Shown here one piece after another: positions 31,371 through 39,556 of a DNA stretch of 64,000 nucleotides (positions are counted from its first letter, which is position 1; every line of letters starts with the position of its first letter). The position numbers and the translations under genes were made by a program. Under the pieces are notes generated by a model that had not been told where the DNA came from, made no database searches, and worked only from the letters and a program-made list of their open reading frames with translations. This DNA is from Parafrankia sp. EUN1f (GTDB lineage Bacteria; Actinomycetota; Actinomycetes; Frankiales; Frankiaceae): positions 1 to 64,000 of the forward strand of contig NZ_ADGX01000024.1 of the NCBI RefSeq assembly GCF_000177675.1, in the 5' to 3' direction.

Positions 31371-32008
31371 GCGGCCCAGTGGTGAGCGGCCCAGTGGGAA
31401 GTGGCGCGGCGGGAAGCGGGGCGGCGTCGGGGTCCGCTCCGGCCGCGGGGCTCGGGGCCGAGACCGAGATCGTTCGCCGTCAGCTCGGGCGGGTGCCACG
31501 GGCGGTGCTCGGTGTGGCCCACCGCTGCACGTGCGGGCTGCCAGACGTCCTCGAGACGGCGCCGCGCCTCGAGGACGGAACGCCCTTCCCGACCCTGTTC
31601 TACCTGACCTGTCCGCGGGCCGCGGCGGCGATCTCCCGGCTGGAAAGCTCCGGTGTCATGCGGGAGATGACCGCCCGGCTGGCCACCGACCCGGACCTTG
31701 CTCGCGCCTACAGCGCCGCGCACCGCGACTACCTGGCCCGCCGCGATGCCCACGGCGTGCTCGCGGGGAACCCGAGCGCCGGTGGGATGCCGGACCGGGT
31801 CAAATGCCTGCATGTGCTGGTCGCGCACAGCCTGGCTGTCGGTCCCGGTGTCAATCCGTTCGGTGACGAGGCTCTCGCGGCACTGGCTGACTGGGGGGCC
31901 CGTGGGCCCTGCGTCGGCCTCGAGCGCGCATCCTGTGCGGAGGAACCTGCGAGCTCGCCCGGTGGTGCGGCGGGCGGTGGCCAGGGACGAAAGGGGACCG
32001 CCGGATGA
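31367..32008 (+). CDS. DUF501-domain protein
   Basis: 213 residues from GTG 31367, which overlaps the ftsB stop by 4 bp. The conserved core runs from IVRRQLGRVPRAVLGVAHRCTCGLP through FPTLFYLTCPRAAAAISRLESSGVM to GMPDRVKCLHVLVAHSLAVGPGVNPFGDEA, the DUF501 pattern with conserved Cys, Thr and His. The function is unknown. In actinobacteria it nearly always lies between ftsB and ppx, as here (Rv1025 type). Both termini are low-complexity Gly/Ser/Ala. Confidence 0.9.
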   Translation: MSGPVVSGPVGSGAAGSGAASGSAPAAGLGAETEIVRRQLGRVPRAVLGVAHRCTCGLPDVLETAPRLEDGTPFPTLFYLTCPRAAAAISRLESSGVMREMTARLATDPDLARAYSAAHRDYLARRDAHGVLAGNPSAGGMPDRVKCLHVLVAHSLAVGPGVNPFGDEALAALADWGARGPCVGLERASCAEEPASSPGGAAGGGQGRKGTAG

Positions 32009-32961
32009 GTCGCGTCGCAGCGATCGACTGTGGCACCAACTCCATCCGCCTGCTGGTGGCGGAGGTCGACGAACAGTCCGGGGGTGCCGGAGGGCGGCTG
32101 CGTGAGCTCACCCGCAGGATGGAGATCGTCCGTCTCGGTGCCGGCGTCGACCGGACCGGTGAACTGGCGCCGGATGCGCTGGCCAGGACTTTCGCCGCGC
32201 TGCGCGACTACGCGGACGAGATCGACCGGCTGGGCGCGACGCGGGTCCGCATGGTCGCGACCAGCGCCACCCGGGATGCCCGCAACCGTGCTGAGCTGGT
32301 AATCGGCGTCCGTTCGATCCTCGGGGTCGATCCGGAGGTGATCACCGGTGGTGAGGAGGCGGCGCTTTCCTTCACCGGCGCGATCGGGGACCTCGACGCC
32401 GTCGACACACCGATCCTGCTCGCCGACATCGGCGGTGGTTCCACCGAGCTGGTGCTGGGTGACGCGAGCGGGGTACGCGAGTCCATCTCGGTGAACGTGG
32501 GCTGCGTCCGGATGGCCGAGCGCCACCTGCACGACGACCCACCGACCCCCGCACAGGTCGCCGCGATCGTCGCGGACGTGAACGCGGCTTTCGACGTCGC
32601 CGAGCGCGTCGTGCCGATCACCAGCGCGGCGACCCTAGTCGGTGTGGCGGGCACGGTGACCACGGTCGCGGCGCTCGCGGCCGACCTGCCGGCCTACGAC
32701 GCCGATCGCATCCACCTGATGGTCACCTCGGCAGCCGACGTGGCGGCGGTGACGGAACGCCTGGTCGCGATGACCCACGCCGAGCGGGCGGTGCTGCCCG
32801 TGATGCACCCGGGTCGGGTCGATGTCATCGCGGCAGGTGCGCTGGTGCTGCGGACGCTCCTGGAGCGGTCCGGTACCTCCGCCGTGATCGCGAGCGAGCG
32901 GGACATTCTGGACGGCATCGCGCTTTCTCTCGGTGGCGTGGTCGAGTCGGGCGCGCGGTGA
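32005..32961 (+). CDS. Ppx/GppA-type exopolyphosphatase
   Basis: 318 residues, the short actinobacterial form without an HD domain. The ASKHA-fold motifs are present: [25 protein letters not shown], the [12 protein letters not shown] signature with the catalytic Glu, [13 protein letters not shown] and [10 protein letters not shown]. It hydrolyses polyphosphate or (p)ppGpp-type substrates; in Mycobacterium the homologue of this locus is Rv1026 (Ppx2). Its ATG overlaps the DUF501 stop (ATGA), and its own stop overlaps the next GTG. Confidence 0.93.
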   Translation: MSRVAAIDCGTNSIRLLVAEVDEQSGGAGGRLRELTRRMEIVRLGAGVDRTGELAPDALARTFAALRDYADEIDRLGATRVRMVATSATRDARNRAELVIGVRSILGVDPEVITGGEEAALSFTGAIGDLDAVDTPILLADIGGGSTELVLGDASGVRESISVNVGCVRMAERHLHDDPPTPAQVAAIVADVNAAFDVAERVVPITSAATLVGVAGTVTTVAALAADLPAYDADRIHLMVTSAADVAAVTERLVAMTHAERAVLPVMHPGRVDVIAAGALVLRTLLERSGTSAVIASERDILDGIALSLGGVVESGAR

Positions 32962-33833
32962 CCGCTCCCAGCCGGCAGGCTGGGAGCATGGTCGTTGACG
33001 CCGGACCGGACGACCGGGCGGCTGGTACGGGTGCCGGACCGGCCGCACCGGGGACGGGGTGGCCGAACGACCCCGCCACGGTGGACACGCTGGTGGCAGA
33101 CACGGCGGGCCGTGTCGTCGAGCTTGCCGCGACGGCGGCGGACTGCGCCGGGCTCGACGCCCGGGTCTCGGTCTGCCGTGCCTGTCCCCGACTGGTGCAG
33201 TGGCGGGAGGAGGTTGCCGCCGTCAGGCGCGCGGCGTTCGCGGACCAGCCGTACTGGGGCAGGCCGGTGCCCTCGTTCGGTCCGCCCGACGCGCGGCTGC
33301 TGATCGTGGGGCTGGCGCCGGCCGCGCACGGCGGGAACCGCACCGGTCGGATCTTCACCGGTGACCGCAGTGGGGACTGGCTGTTCGCCGCGCTGCACCG
33401 GGCGGGTCTGGCTCGGAAGCCGACCTCGGTCGCGTCGGGGGACGGCCAGGAGATGATCGATAGCAGGGTGGTGGCCGCGGTCCGCTGCGCGCCGCCGGCG
33501 AACAAGCCGACCCCGGACGAACGGAACACCTGTCGCCCATGGCTGGTCCGGGACCTGCAACTCCTGCGACCGACGCTGCGGTCGATCGTGGTGCTCGGCG
33601 GATTCGCCTGGACCGCGCTGTGGCCGGCGCTGCGCGCGGCCGGCTACACCCTTCCGCCTCGCCGGACGCCCTTCGGCCACGGTGTGACCGTGGACCTGGC
33701 CGAGTTGCGGATCTTCGGGTGCTACCACCCCAGCCAGCAGAACACCTTCACCGGCAGAGTGACGGCTCCGATGCTCGACGTGGTCTTCTCGCGAGCGGTG
33801 GAGCACATCGCCGGTGTTCGCGACGCTCCCTGA
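32958..33833 (+). CDS. Family 5 (UdgB-type) uracil-DNA glycosylase
   Basis: 291 residues. [12 protein letters not shown] begins the conserved core; [27 protein letters not shown] is the motif A region of family 5 UDGs, where Ala replaces the water-activating Asp/Asn. [11 protein letters not shown] is the leucine-loop motif. Cysteines in CRAC, VRCAPP, RNTC and FGC fit the expected 4Fe-4S cluster. It removes uracil and deaminated bases from DNA. It is translationally coupled to ppx by a GTGA overlap and is the last gene of this run. Confidence 0.9.
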   Translation: MTAPSRQAGSMVVDAGPDDRAAGTGAGPAAPGTGWPNDPATVDTLVADTAGRVVELAATAADCAGLDARVSVCRACPRLVQWREEVAAVRRAAFADQPYWGRPVPSFGPPDARLLIVGLAPAAHGGNRTGRIFTGDRSGDWLFAALHRAGLARKPTSVASGDGQEMIDSRVVAAVRCAPPANKPTPDERNTCRPWLVRDLQLLRPTLRSIVVLGGFAWTALWPALRAAGYTLPPRRTPFGHGVTVDLAELRIFGCYHPSQQNTFTGRVTAPMLDVVFSRAVEHIAGVRDAP

Positions 33834-35305
33834 AATCGCATCGGCGGGTATGGTTTCGGACCGCGCTGTGCTGTGTCCGGCCATCGGGGACCTCGTTGTG
33901 GCCTTCCCGGCGTCACGGGAATCGTCCGATCATTTGTCGGTTGCCGACACCTTCCCACCATGCGAAACAGTGGGGCAGATCACTTTTCGCGGTGTCGTGC
34001 GGCGCGAAACGACGGCGACCTCGCCTAGCGGGGCCCCAGGTGCCCGCGGTCACGGCTGCACTTTCGCAACGACGCTTCTCCTGCCACGGAGCGGAATTCT
34101 CTCCGTGGGGAGATCGAGTCACGATCGATCCGATTGTTGTGACAGATAACAGCAGATGAACTCGCGGGGGGCGCCCGTGCGGCCCGGTGCGCTCGGGCGT
34201 CGGGCCGTGCGGCCTTCCGGCCGGCAGCCCGGGCGGAAGACGTTGCTGCTCCGTTGCTCGTTCGTTCACAGTCGGCGGGTGTCAGTCGGGTGCGGCGGGG
34301 AGCACACCGCCGAGCGGACGGCCTCGAGCAGGCGGCAGGCGGGTCGCGGTGCCGTGGCGGTTCTTCGGGGCCGCGCCCGCGGGGAACGGTGATGCGTATC
34401 GTCGCGGGGCTTTCGGGTGGAATTTCCAGCCCGATTCCGGCGTCCCGCCGGATGCATCTGCCAGGCGTTCCGGTCGGTGCCGGAACGCCTGGCGGAACGG
34501 AATGCAATGGAGCTGATCGCCGTCGTCGTTCTGGCCGCGCCGCCGCCATGGAAATCGGGGGTTTCAGCGTGCCGCGGGTCGCCGTCCCAGAAGACACGCA
34601 ATGTGGGTGGCGGCGGGTGCGTGACGTCCGTGGTGGGCTGGCGTGGCCGATTTCTGGTTGGGGTCGGGTGCGCTTTCCGCGCGATCGCCGGGACGCCGTG
34701 GCGGACACAGCGCCGTTGCGACCCGTCCGGCCACATGGCTGCAGCGGCATGGCTCGTGACTTTCCGTGTCTGTCGCCGCCGCCGCCGCCCGGCCAGCGAG
34801 GTGCCGCTGCCTCCGGCCGGACCGCCGGCGCTGCGCGGCGCCGCCGCCCCGCTTCGGCATGTCGACCGCCTGGCTGGCCCGACGGTTACCGGGGCTGCTG
34901 CCGAGGGCGGCCCAGGGCCGACGGGTGCAGCCAGTGGGCGGCTGCCGCCGGTGCGGCGTCGACGGATCCGGGCCGGCAGGCAGGCCGCGGCACCCGTGAT
35001 GTTGCGCTGGCGACATTGCGCGAGGCGGACGTCGGGCGCTTCGGACTCCTCGGTATTCTTGATCTTGTCTTCGCCGTTGATCGGCTATAGGTGATCAAGG
35101 CCGGTCCTCCTGGCGCATCCTGGTGGCGGATCCTTCCGGATCCGAACCGTGATGTGACCCCTTGCCGTGGGATGGCGGTTCACGTGCCTTGGTCGTCACC
35201 AGGAGTCACGAATTCGTCCGGGTCGGCCGGTCCGGGCGACTTTTCCTGCGATGCGTTATTCCCAGACCCTACGTAGCGTGGTAGAAACATCAGCGATGTG
35301 CACGA
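33834..35305. other. 1.47-kb region without a convincing gene
   Basis: Several frames are open, but their translations are Arg/Pro/Ala-rich with no domain, and they overlap each other on both strands as expected for random high-GC DNA. Visible structures are a perfect 14-bp hairpin at 34460-34493, a 7-bp hairpin at 35127-35144, and a lower-GC stretch with TTGTTGTGACAGATAAC near 34135. It could hold an ncRNA or a decayed gene. Confidence 0.5.
34460..34493. other. Perfect 14-bp stem, 6-nt loop hairpin
   Basis: GCCAGGCGTTCCGG at 34460-34473 and its exact complement at 34480-34493 enclose TCGGTG. It is not at a known gene end and has no T-run, so it may be part of a structured RNA or a terminator for an unseen transcript. 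Confidence 0.5.
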
Positions 35306-35380
35306 GCCGGTGTATCCCAACAGGTAGAGGAGGCTGTCCTAAAAACAGCTCGAGTGTCGGTTCGACTCCGACCACCGGCA
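35306..35380 (+). tRNA. Aberrant tRNA gene with 9-nt anticodon loop (identity unclear)
   Basis: The acceptor stem is perfect: GCCGGTG (35306-35312) with CACCGGC (35373-35379), discriminator A 35380, then CCT (CCA not encoded). The D-loop AACAGGTA is standard; the D-stem has one C-A mismatch. The T-arm GTCGG-TTCGACT-CCGAC is perfect, and the variable region CGAGT has the normal 5 nt. The anticodon stem GGCTG/CAGCT encloses TCCTAAAAA, nine bases instead of seven, or a six-pair stem with loop CCTAAAA. U33 is not in place. Possible triplets are CTA, TAA or CCT, so no amino acid is assigned. It may be an unusual functional tRNA, a frameshift suppressor or a recent pseudogene. Confidence 0.8.
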
Positions 35381-35728
35381 CCTTTCAATGTCGACCGGCC
35401 GCCTCGTATTGCCCCTGAGGTCGGCGATCGAACGGGCACGGGCAGTGCCCGGGAGACCTTTGTCTGAACAGCGAAGCTCTGGATCTGGATTGCGGTCGAG
35501 CTGATCTCGCCGAGCTGACTCTCTCGGCCGGCTTGGCCGCGTCCTCTTCTGCCCCTTATGTCTAGTCCGACTCCGCTGCCCGGCCGCACCTCTCCTGGAT
35601 TGCTCGCCGCAGCACGGACGTCACCCAATGCCGCAAGCGCGGAACCCGGTCGGCCCCCGTGGGCGTTGTACTGTGTGATCGTCGCGTGGCGACCTGTCCG
35701 CGCGGGCAGGCTGGGGAGGTCCAAGCCG
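35381..35728. other. Spacer after the tRNA gene
   Basis: About 350 bp with no gene seen. A small hairpin, CGGGCAC (35433-35439) with GTGCCCG (35445-35451), may terminate the tRNA transcript. The remainder is lower in GC and probably holds the promoter of the Bax-inhibitor-like gene. Confidence 0.45.
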
Positions 35729-36541
35729 ATGGCAGAGCTACGTTCGTCCAACCCGGCGTTCACCCGAACAGGGTTCGGGCAGGGCCGCCCACCGGCGCCT
35801 CCGGAGGGCTCCTGGCAGCCTGGCGGGTGGCCACCGGCGCCGCCGCCCGGCCAGCCCGGCTACCCACCGCCGGCTCCCGTGCGGGAGAGGCTGACCTACG
35901 ACGACGTGATCATGCACACGCTCGGCGTGTTCGCGGTCATGTTGGTCCTCGCGGGCCTGGGCTGGTACATCGCTCCCGACTCGCCGGGCCTCGCGATCGG
36001 TGCCTTCGTCGCCGCCCTCGCCCTGAGCTTCGTGATCTCCATGCGGGAGCGGATCAGCCCGCCGCTGGTGGTCGTGTTCGCCGGGCTGGAGGGCCTGGCC
36101 GTCGGCATCGTCTCGCGGTACTACGAGACGGCCTTCTCCGGCATCGTCCTGCAGGCTCTGCTCGGCACGGCGTTGGTGTTCGTCGTCATGCTGGTCGCGT
36201 ACCGCAGCCGCCGTCTGCGGGCCACCCCGCGTATGGCCAGGATCGTCATGGGCACGCTGCTCGCCGTCGTGCTGCTCGGGTTCGTCGATCTCGGCATCCG
36301 GATCTTCACCGGTAGCCACCTTCCCGTGATCAACGACCCGTCGCCGCTGGGCATCCTGTTCAGCATCGTGGTGCTGGCGGTGGCCAGCCTGCAGTTCATC
36401 CTCGATTTCGACTACATCGAGCGGGCTGTCGCCAGCGGTGCGCCTCGCGAGGAGGCCTGGCGGGCGGCCTTCGGCCTGCTCGTCGGCTTCGTGTGGGTGT
36501 ACCTGGAGCTGCTGCGGCTGCTCTCCAAGCTCCGCCAGTAG
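35729..36541 (+). CDS. Bax inhibitor-1/YccA-like membrane protein
   Basis: ATG 35729 with GGGGAGG about nine bases ahead gives 270 residues. A Pro/Gly-rich N-terminal segment (PPAPPPGQPGYPPPAP) precedes LTYDDVIMHTLGVF and seven hydrophobic helices of the BI-1/YccA family. FDYIERAVASGAPREEAWRAAFGLLVGFVWVYLELLRLL contains the conserved acidic residues of the family's pH-sensing region. Members are Ca2+/H+-leak-type membrane proteins. It is transcribed alone and faces a convergent PPOX gene. Confidence 0.9.
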   Translation: MAELRSSNPAFTRTGFGQGRPPAPPEGSWQPGGWPPAPPPGQPGYPPPAPVRERLTYDDVIMHTLGVFAVMLVLAGLGWYIAPDSPGLAIGAFVAALALSFVISMRERISPPLVVVFAGLEGLAVGIVSRYYETAFSGIVLQALLGTALVFVVMLVAYRSRRLRATPRMARIVMGTLLAVVLLGFVDLGIRIFTGSHLPVINDPSPLGILFSIVVLAVASLQFILDFDYIERAVASGAPREEAWRAAFGLLVGFVWVYLELLRLLSKLRQ

Positions 36542-36585
36542 GGACAAGGGGGACCAGCGGGCAGGTGCGGGACGGAGCGGCGGGG

Positions 36586-36625
36586 AGACGTCCGCGGCTG
36601 ACGGTAGGGCGGGCCGCGGGCGTCT
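36586..36625. terminator. Hairpin between convergent genes
   Basis: Arms 36586-36597 and 36614-36625 match at 11 of 12 positions around a 16-nt loop. It lies between the ends of the BI-1-like and PPOX genes and could stop both. Confidence 0.55.
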
Positions 36626-36631
36626 CGGCTG

Positions 36632-37042
36632 TCACCCGGAGCGTTGCGGGCCGGCCGCGGTGGGCGTCACCCTGATCACGCAGCGCTGCTCCCGCTCCAT
36701 CGCGGCGCGGTAGTCCGCCCAGTCCGGGTGCTCACCGGAGATCTGCCGGTAGTAGGAGACCAGAGCGTCGTGGGCCTCGGGCAGCCGGATGACCTGCGCG
36801 GTGCCGCCGATCTGCACCCATGGCCCGAAGAAACCATCGGCCAGGACGCAGAGGTACACGCGGGGATCGCGTTCGATGTTCGCCGTCTTCAGCGCCGTTG
36901 TCCGGGTGCTGATCACCAGGGCCCCGTCGGCGTCGACACCGACGAGGACCGGGGACAGCTGGGGAGTGCCGTCGCGGCGGGTCGTGGCCAGCACGGCACG
37001 GTGATGATCGCGGATGAAGGCACGGGCGGCGTCAAGGTCCAC
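36632..37042 (-). CDS. PPOX-class F420/flavin-dependent oxidoreductase
   Basis: 136 residues from GTG 37042. The split-barrel fold of the pyridoxamine-phosphate-oxidase-like family is recognisable: AFIRDHHRAVLATTRRDGTPQLSPVLVGVDADGALVISTRTTALKTANIERDPRVYLCVL, then GPWVQIGGTAQVI. This subgroup in actinobacteria usually binds F420 or a flavin. The substrate is unknown. The DUF4287 gene ends 15 bp upstream on the same strand, so the two may be co-transcribed. Confidence 0.88.
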   Translation of the reverse strand: MDLDAARAFIRDHHRAVLATTRRDGTPQLSPVLVGVDADGALVISTRTTALKTANIERDPRVYLCVLADGFFGPWVQIGGTAQVIRLPEAHDALVSYYRQISGEHPDWADYRAAMEREQRCVIRVTPTAAGPQRSG

Positions 37043-37057
37043 CGGATCATTCTCGCC

Positions 37058-37300
37058 TCAGACCTGGATCGCGTGCCGACGCAGGTCGGCCTCGTGCACC
37101 ACGGCGGCCGCGTACCGGTGCGGCACGCCGTGGATGTCCCTCAACCAGCCCACGCGTTCCGAGAAGCGCAGCAGACCCGGCCCTTCGTTGAGGCAGGCCA
37201 GCCAGTGGCGTAGATCATGGCCGGTGGCCTTGGGCATGCGGTCGATAAGACCCCGGTGTGTCTGCGGGGAGTGATATATCGGGGAGCGATACAGCGACAT
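37058..37300 (-). CDS. Small DUF4287-like protein
   Basis: 80 residues, ATG 37300 behind TGGAGG. The sequence MSLYRSPIYHSPQTHRGL…TGHDLRHWLACLNEGPG…VGWLRDIHGVPHRYAAAVVHEADLRR follows the DUF4287 pattern, a short helical domain found alone or fused to other domains in actinobacteria. The function is unknown. It probably shares a transcript with the PPOX gene downstream. Confidence 0.78.
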   Translation of the reverse strand: MSLYRSPIYHSPQTHRGLIDRMPKATGHDLRHWLACLNEGPGLLRFSERVGWLRDIHGVPHRYAAAVVHEADLRRHAIQV

Positions 37301-37409
37301 GCGCGCCTCCAGAGGACTTGCGGTGTGTCAGCGGTACATGTGCCGAGCGTGCGCCTCGCCGTTCGCTCGGGCAAGACGTGGCGAGTGCCTCGGCAGGTAT
37401 CCTGCTCGG

Positions 37410-37808
37410 ATGTCGGATTCGCTCCGCGAGGTCAACCGGCAGGCCAGCCTCCTGGTCTCCAGGGCACGGGGCTGGACGGGTTCCGCCTGGGATGTGCGGA
37501 TCACCAGCGGTGAGACGAGAGCCGACCGGCTCCGTTCCCTGATCGACGAGCTCGCGCTGCTCGGCCGGCAGGCGGGCAGCGGTGCGCCTCCCGGGGCCCG
37601 CCCACCCCGCGTCGCCGACCATGCGCTGCCCGACCAGCTGATTGTGCTGGTGGACGACTTCCTGGCCGCCGCGGCGACGCCGACGGCGGTTTCGGGCCCG
37701 GCCGGACCCGGCCAGGGTGATCCGGAGCTGACCGCACGGGCGCTCGCGGTGGTGACCGCGGCCAGGGGCGATCTCGACGGGCCCGGCTTCGGGTTCCGCC
37801 CGAGCTGA
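37410..37808 (+). CDS. Conserved hypothetical protein
   Basis: 132 residues from ATG 37410 (MSDSLREVNRQASLLVSRARGW). It is predicted helical and soluble, with no signal peptide, membrane helix or known motif. Acidic and Leu-rich helices (DRLRSLIDELALLGRQ, DQLIVLVDDFLAAA) suggest a helical bundle. I do not recognise the family. Codon use is like its neighbours, so it is probably a real gene. It is convergent with the SGNH gene. Confidence 0.6.
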   Translation: MSDSLREVNRQASLLVSRARGWTGSAWDVRITSGETRADRLRSLIDELALLGRQAGSGAPPGARPPRVADHALPDQLIVLVDDFLAAAATPTAVSGPAGPGQGDPELTARALAVVTAARGDLDGPGFGFRPS

Positions 37809-37868
37809 CCGGTTCGCCGGCAGTGCTGCGCGGCTGCTTCCCTGCTCGGCTGGCTGATTGGCCGACCG

Positions 37869-39248
37869 TCAGTGCAGGTGCCACTCCTGAGCCAGGGTCT
37901 GAAGCACCGGAGCGGCGGCCAGGCGGGCTCCGTCGAGTGTCAGGTGCACCCCGTCTCTGGTGCGGATGAGCACGGAACGCCCGCTGCTGTCGGTCAGGTA
38001 GTCGGTGTACTGGCCGGCGTTGGACAGCATCGGACGAAGGTCCAGGAAGCGTGCACCGGGAACCCGCTCGGCGGCGGCCTGGGTCGCCTCGTTCATGCGG
38101 GCGAAGTAGCCGTTGAGGGTGCCGGACCGGGCCGGCGGCAGGCTCAGCCAGAAGACGCGCCGGCTGCCGCCGTCGGACCAGATCCGCATCAGGACGATCG
38201 CCCGGCGGCGGTACTCGGCCGCCCACTCGTCCGAGCCCGCGGGCAGGATCGTGCCGTCGGGCTGGGTGATGCCCTGGCCGTCGTTGCCACCCATGATCAC
38301 GACGATCGCCTCCGGGTTGCGCCCGGCGATCTGGAGCCGGGCGTGGGTCGCCCAGTCGAAGAAGTCCGGTCGTACCAGCCCGGTGCCGAAACGGGTGTCG
38401 GTCTCGGCATGGATCGTCGCCGGCTCGGTGTTGGCGATCGTCGGTCCCAGCGACTCGGTCAGCGAATCGCCCGTGACCAGGACCCGCAGCGGATCGGTAG
38501 CGGTCGGCGTCCGCAGGGGCGCCGCCGCGACGACGTTCTCCCTGCGCTGGGGAGCCTGGTCCTGGCCGCCGGTCGCCCCCGGCTCGGCCAGCGCGGCGGC
38601 TGAGGCGAGCTCGGAACTGTCCGCCTTCGCGCCGGTCGGGTCGGGGTGCCCGAACGCGGTTGTCAGAAGCCGGTCGGGCTGGTTGAGCCTGAGCGTGGAG
38701 GTGATCCGGTCCAGCGGGCGGGCGACTCCGAGGACGAGATCTCGGGTGGTGCCCGGGGGCATCCCCTCGCCGGCGTGCACCATCGCCGCGGATCGCAGCA
38801 CGGCAAGCAGCCCCAGGCACGCGGCCACCAGCAGCAGCGCCCGGCGCGCGGACATGGTGGGCACCGATGGCGCCGACGGCTCGGGCCCTGCAGCCGACGG
38901 TTCAGCAGCCGACGGTTCAGTGGCCGGCGGTCGTGGCGCGGCCGGGCCCGCGGTGGCCGGACTGGCCGGAGTTCGGCTGGCGGCCGCCGGGGCTCCGAGT
39001 GCCGCAGGGGTTTCCGACGCCGCTGGGGCCGCGGGTGCTGGGGCCGCGGGTGCTGGAGCTGCGGGTGCCGCTGGGTTTGCCGACGCCGCTTGGGCAGCCG
39101 AGGTCGCCGGTGTCACGGTGGCCGGTGCGCTGTTGGCGCGAGGGGCGGTCACGGCCTGGCCGGGTGGGGTGGGCGCCGTCCGATCCGGGTTGCGGCGTGG
39201 GGCAGGCGCGGATGGCGTCGAGGCCGTCGGCTCGTCGCGCTGCGTCAT
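37869..39248 (-). CDS. Membrane-anchored SGNH/GDSL hydrolase (DUF459-like)
   Basis: ATG 39248, after GGGGAG, gives 459 residues. A long Ala/Pro-rich cytosolic region (about 10-130) is followed by a transmembrane helix (about 133-155) and an extracytoplasmic SGNH domain. VTGDSLTESLG supplies the nucleophile Ser262, VVIMGGNDGQ the oxyanion Asn, and DGVHLTLDG the Asp/His pair. DUF459 proteins of this kind accompany MBOAT acyltransferases and are thought to O-acetylate or deacetylate cell-wall or extracellular glycans. An MBOAT gene lies 2.5 kb away on the same strand. Confidence 0.85.
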   Translation of the reverse strand: MTQRDEPTASTPSAPAPRRNPDRTAPTPPGQAVTAPRANSAPATVTPATSAAQAASANPAAPAAPAPAAPAPAAPAASETPAALGAPAAASRTPASPATAGPAAPRPPATEPSAAEPSAAGPEPSAPSVPTMSARRALLLVAACLGLLAVLRSAAMVHAGEGMPPGTTRDLVLGVARPLDRITSTLRLNQPDRLLTTAFGHPDPTGAKADSSELASAAALAEPGATGGQDQAPQRRENVVAAAPLRTPTATDPLRVLVTGDSLTESLGPTIANTEPATIHAETDTRFGTGLVRPDFFDWATHARLQIAGRNPEAIVVIMGGNDGQGITQPDGTILPAGSDEWAAEYRRRAIVLMRIWSDGGSRRVFWLSLPPARSGTLNGYFARMNEATQAAAERVPGARFLDLRPMLSNAGQYTDYLTDSSGRSVLIRTRDGVHLTLDGARLAAAPVLQTLAQEWHLH

Positions 39249-39556
39249 GAACACTCCCCGCGATCAACGGCATATGTATTCGGATGCTTACCTTAAGTGA
39301 TGATCGCTGGTTCTGCCGCTTGACCCACGCTCCGTCCGTGAGCTTGGAAAGGAGCTGCCGAAGGCCTGGAGGTAGCCCCGGCCTGAACTCGGGCGCGCGG
39401 AAACGGGTGGGAAGTCCGCCAGCTGACCTTCTGGTATCCGGTGGGCGAAAAGGCTTCGCTCGCTGGTCACATGCGAGACGCCCGCCGGTTGTGACGGTGC
39501 GCAAATCTTGGCCGACCCGCACTCCTCGGATCACACTTTCTCGGGCAAGGAGCCCC
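39249..39556. other. Divergent spacer between SGNH and phospholipase C genes
   Basis: About 310 bp that should hold both promoters. The sequence TTACCTTAAG near 39290 lies in an AT-richer patch close to the SGNH gene start. No clean promoter pair was assigned. Confidence 0.4.

Noticed and set aside
34254..35090. 278-codon plus-strand frame in the empty region
   Set aside because: Arg/Ala/Gly-rich, no ribosome site or domain, and overlapping frames on both strands are equally open.
35306..35380. Ordinary tRNA-Leu(UAA) call
   Set aside because: tRNA-Leu has a long variable arm; here it is 5 nt, and U33 is missing, so the amino acid was left open.
39280..39300. Iron-box (DmdR/IdeR-type) operator near TTACCTTAAG
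   Set aside because: Only one half-site resembles the consensus; too weak to annotate.
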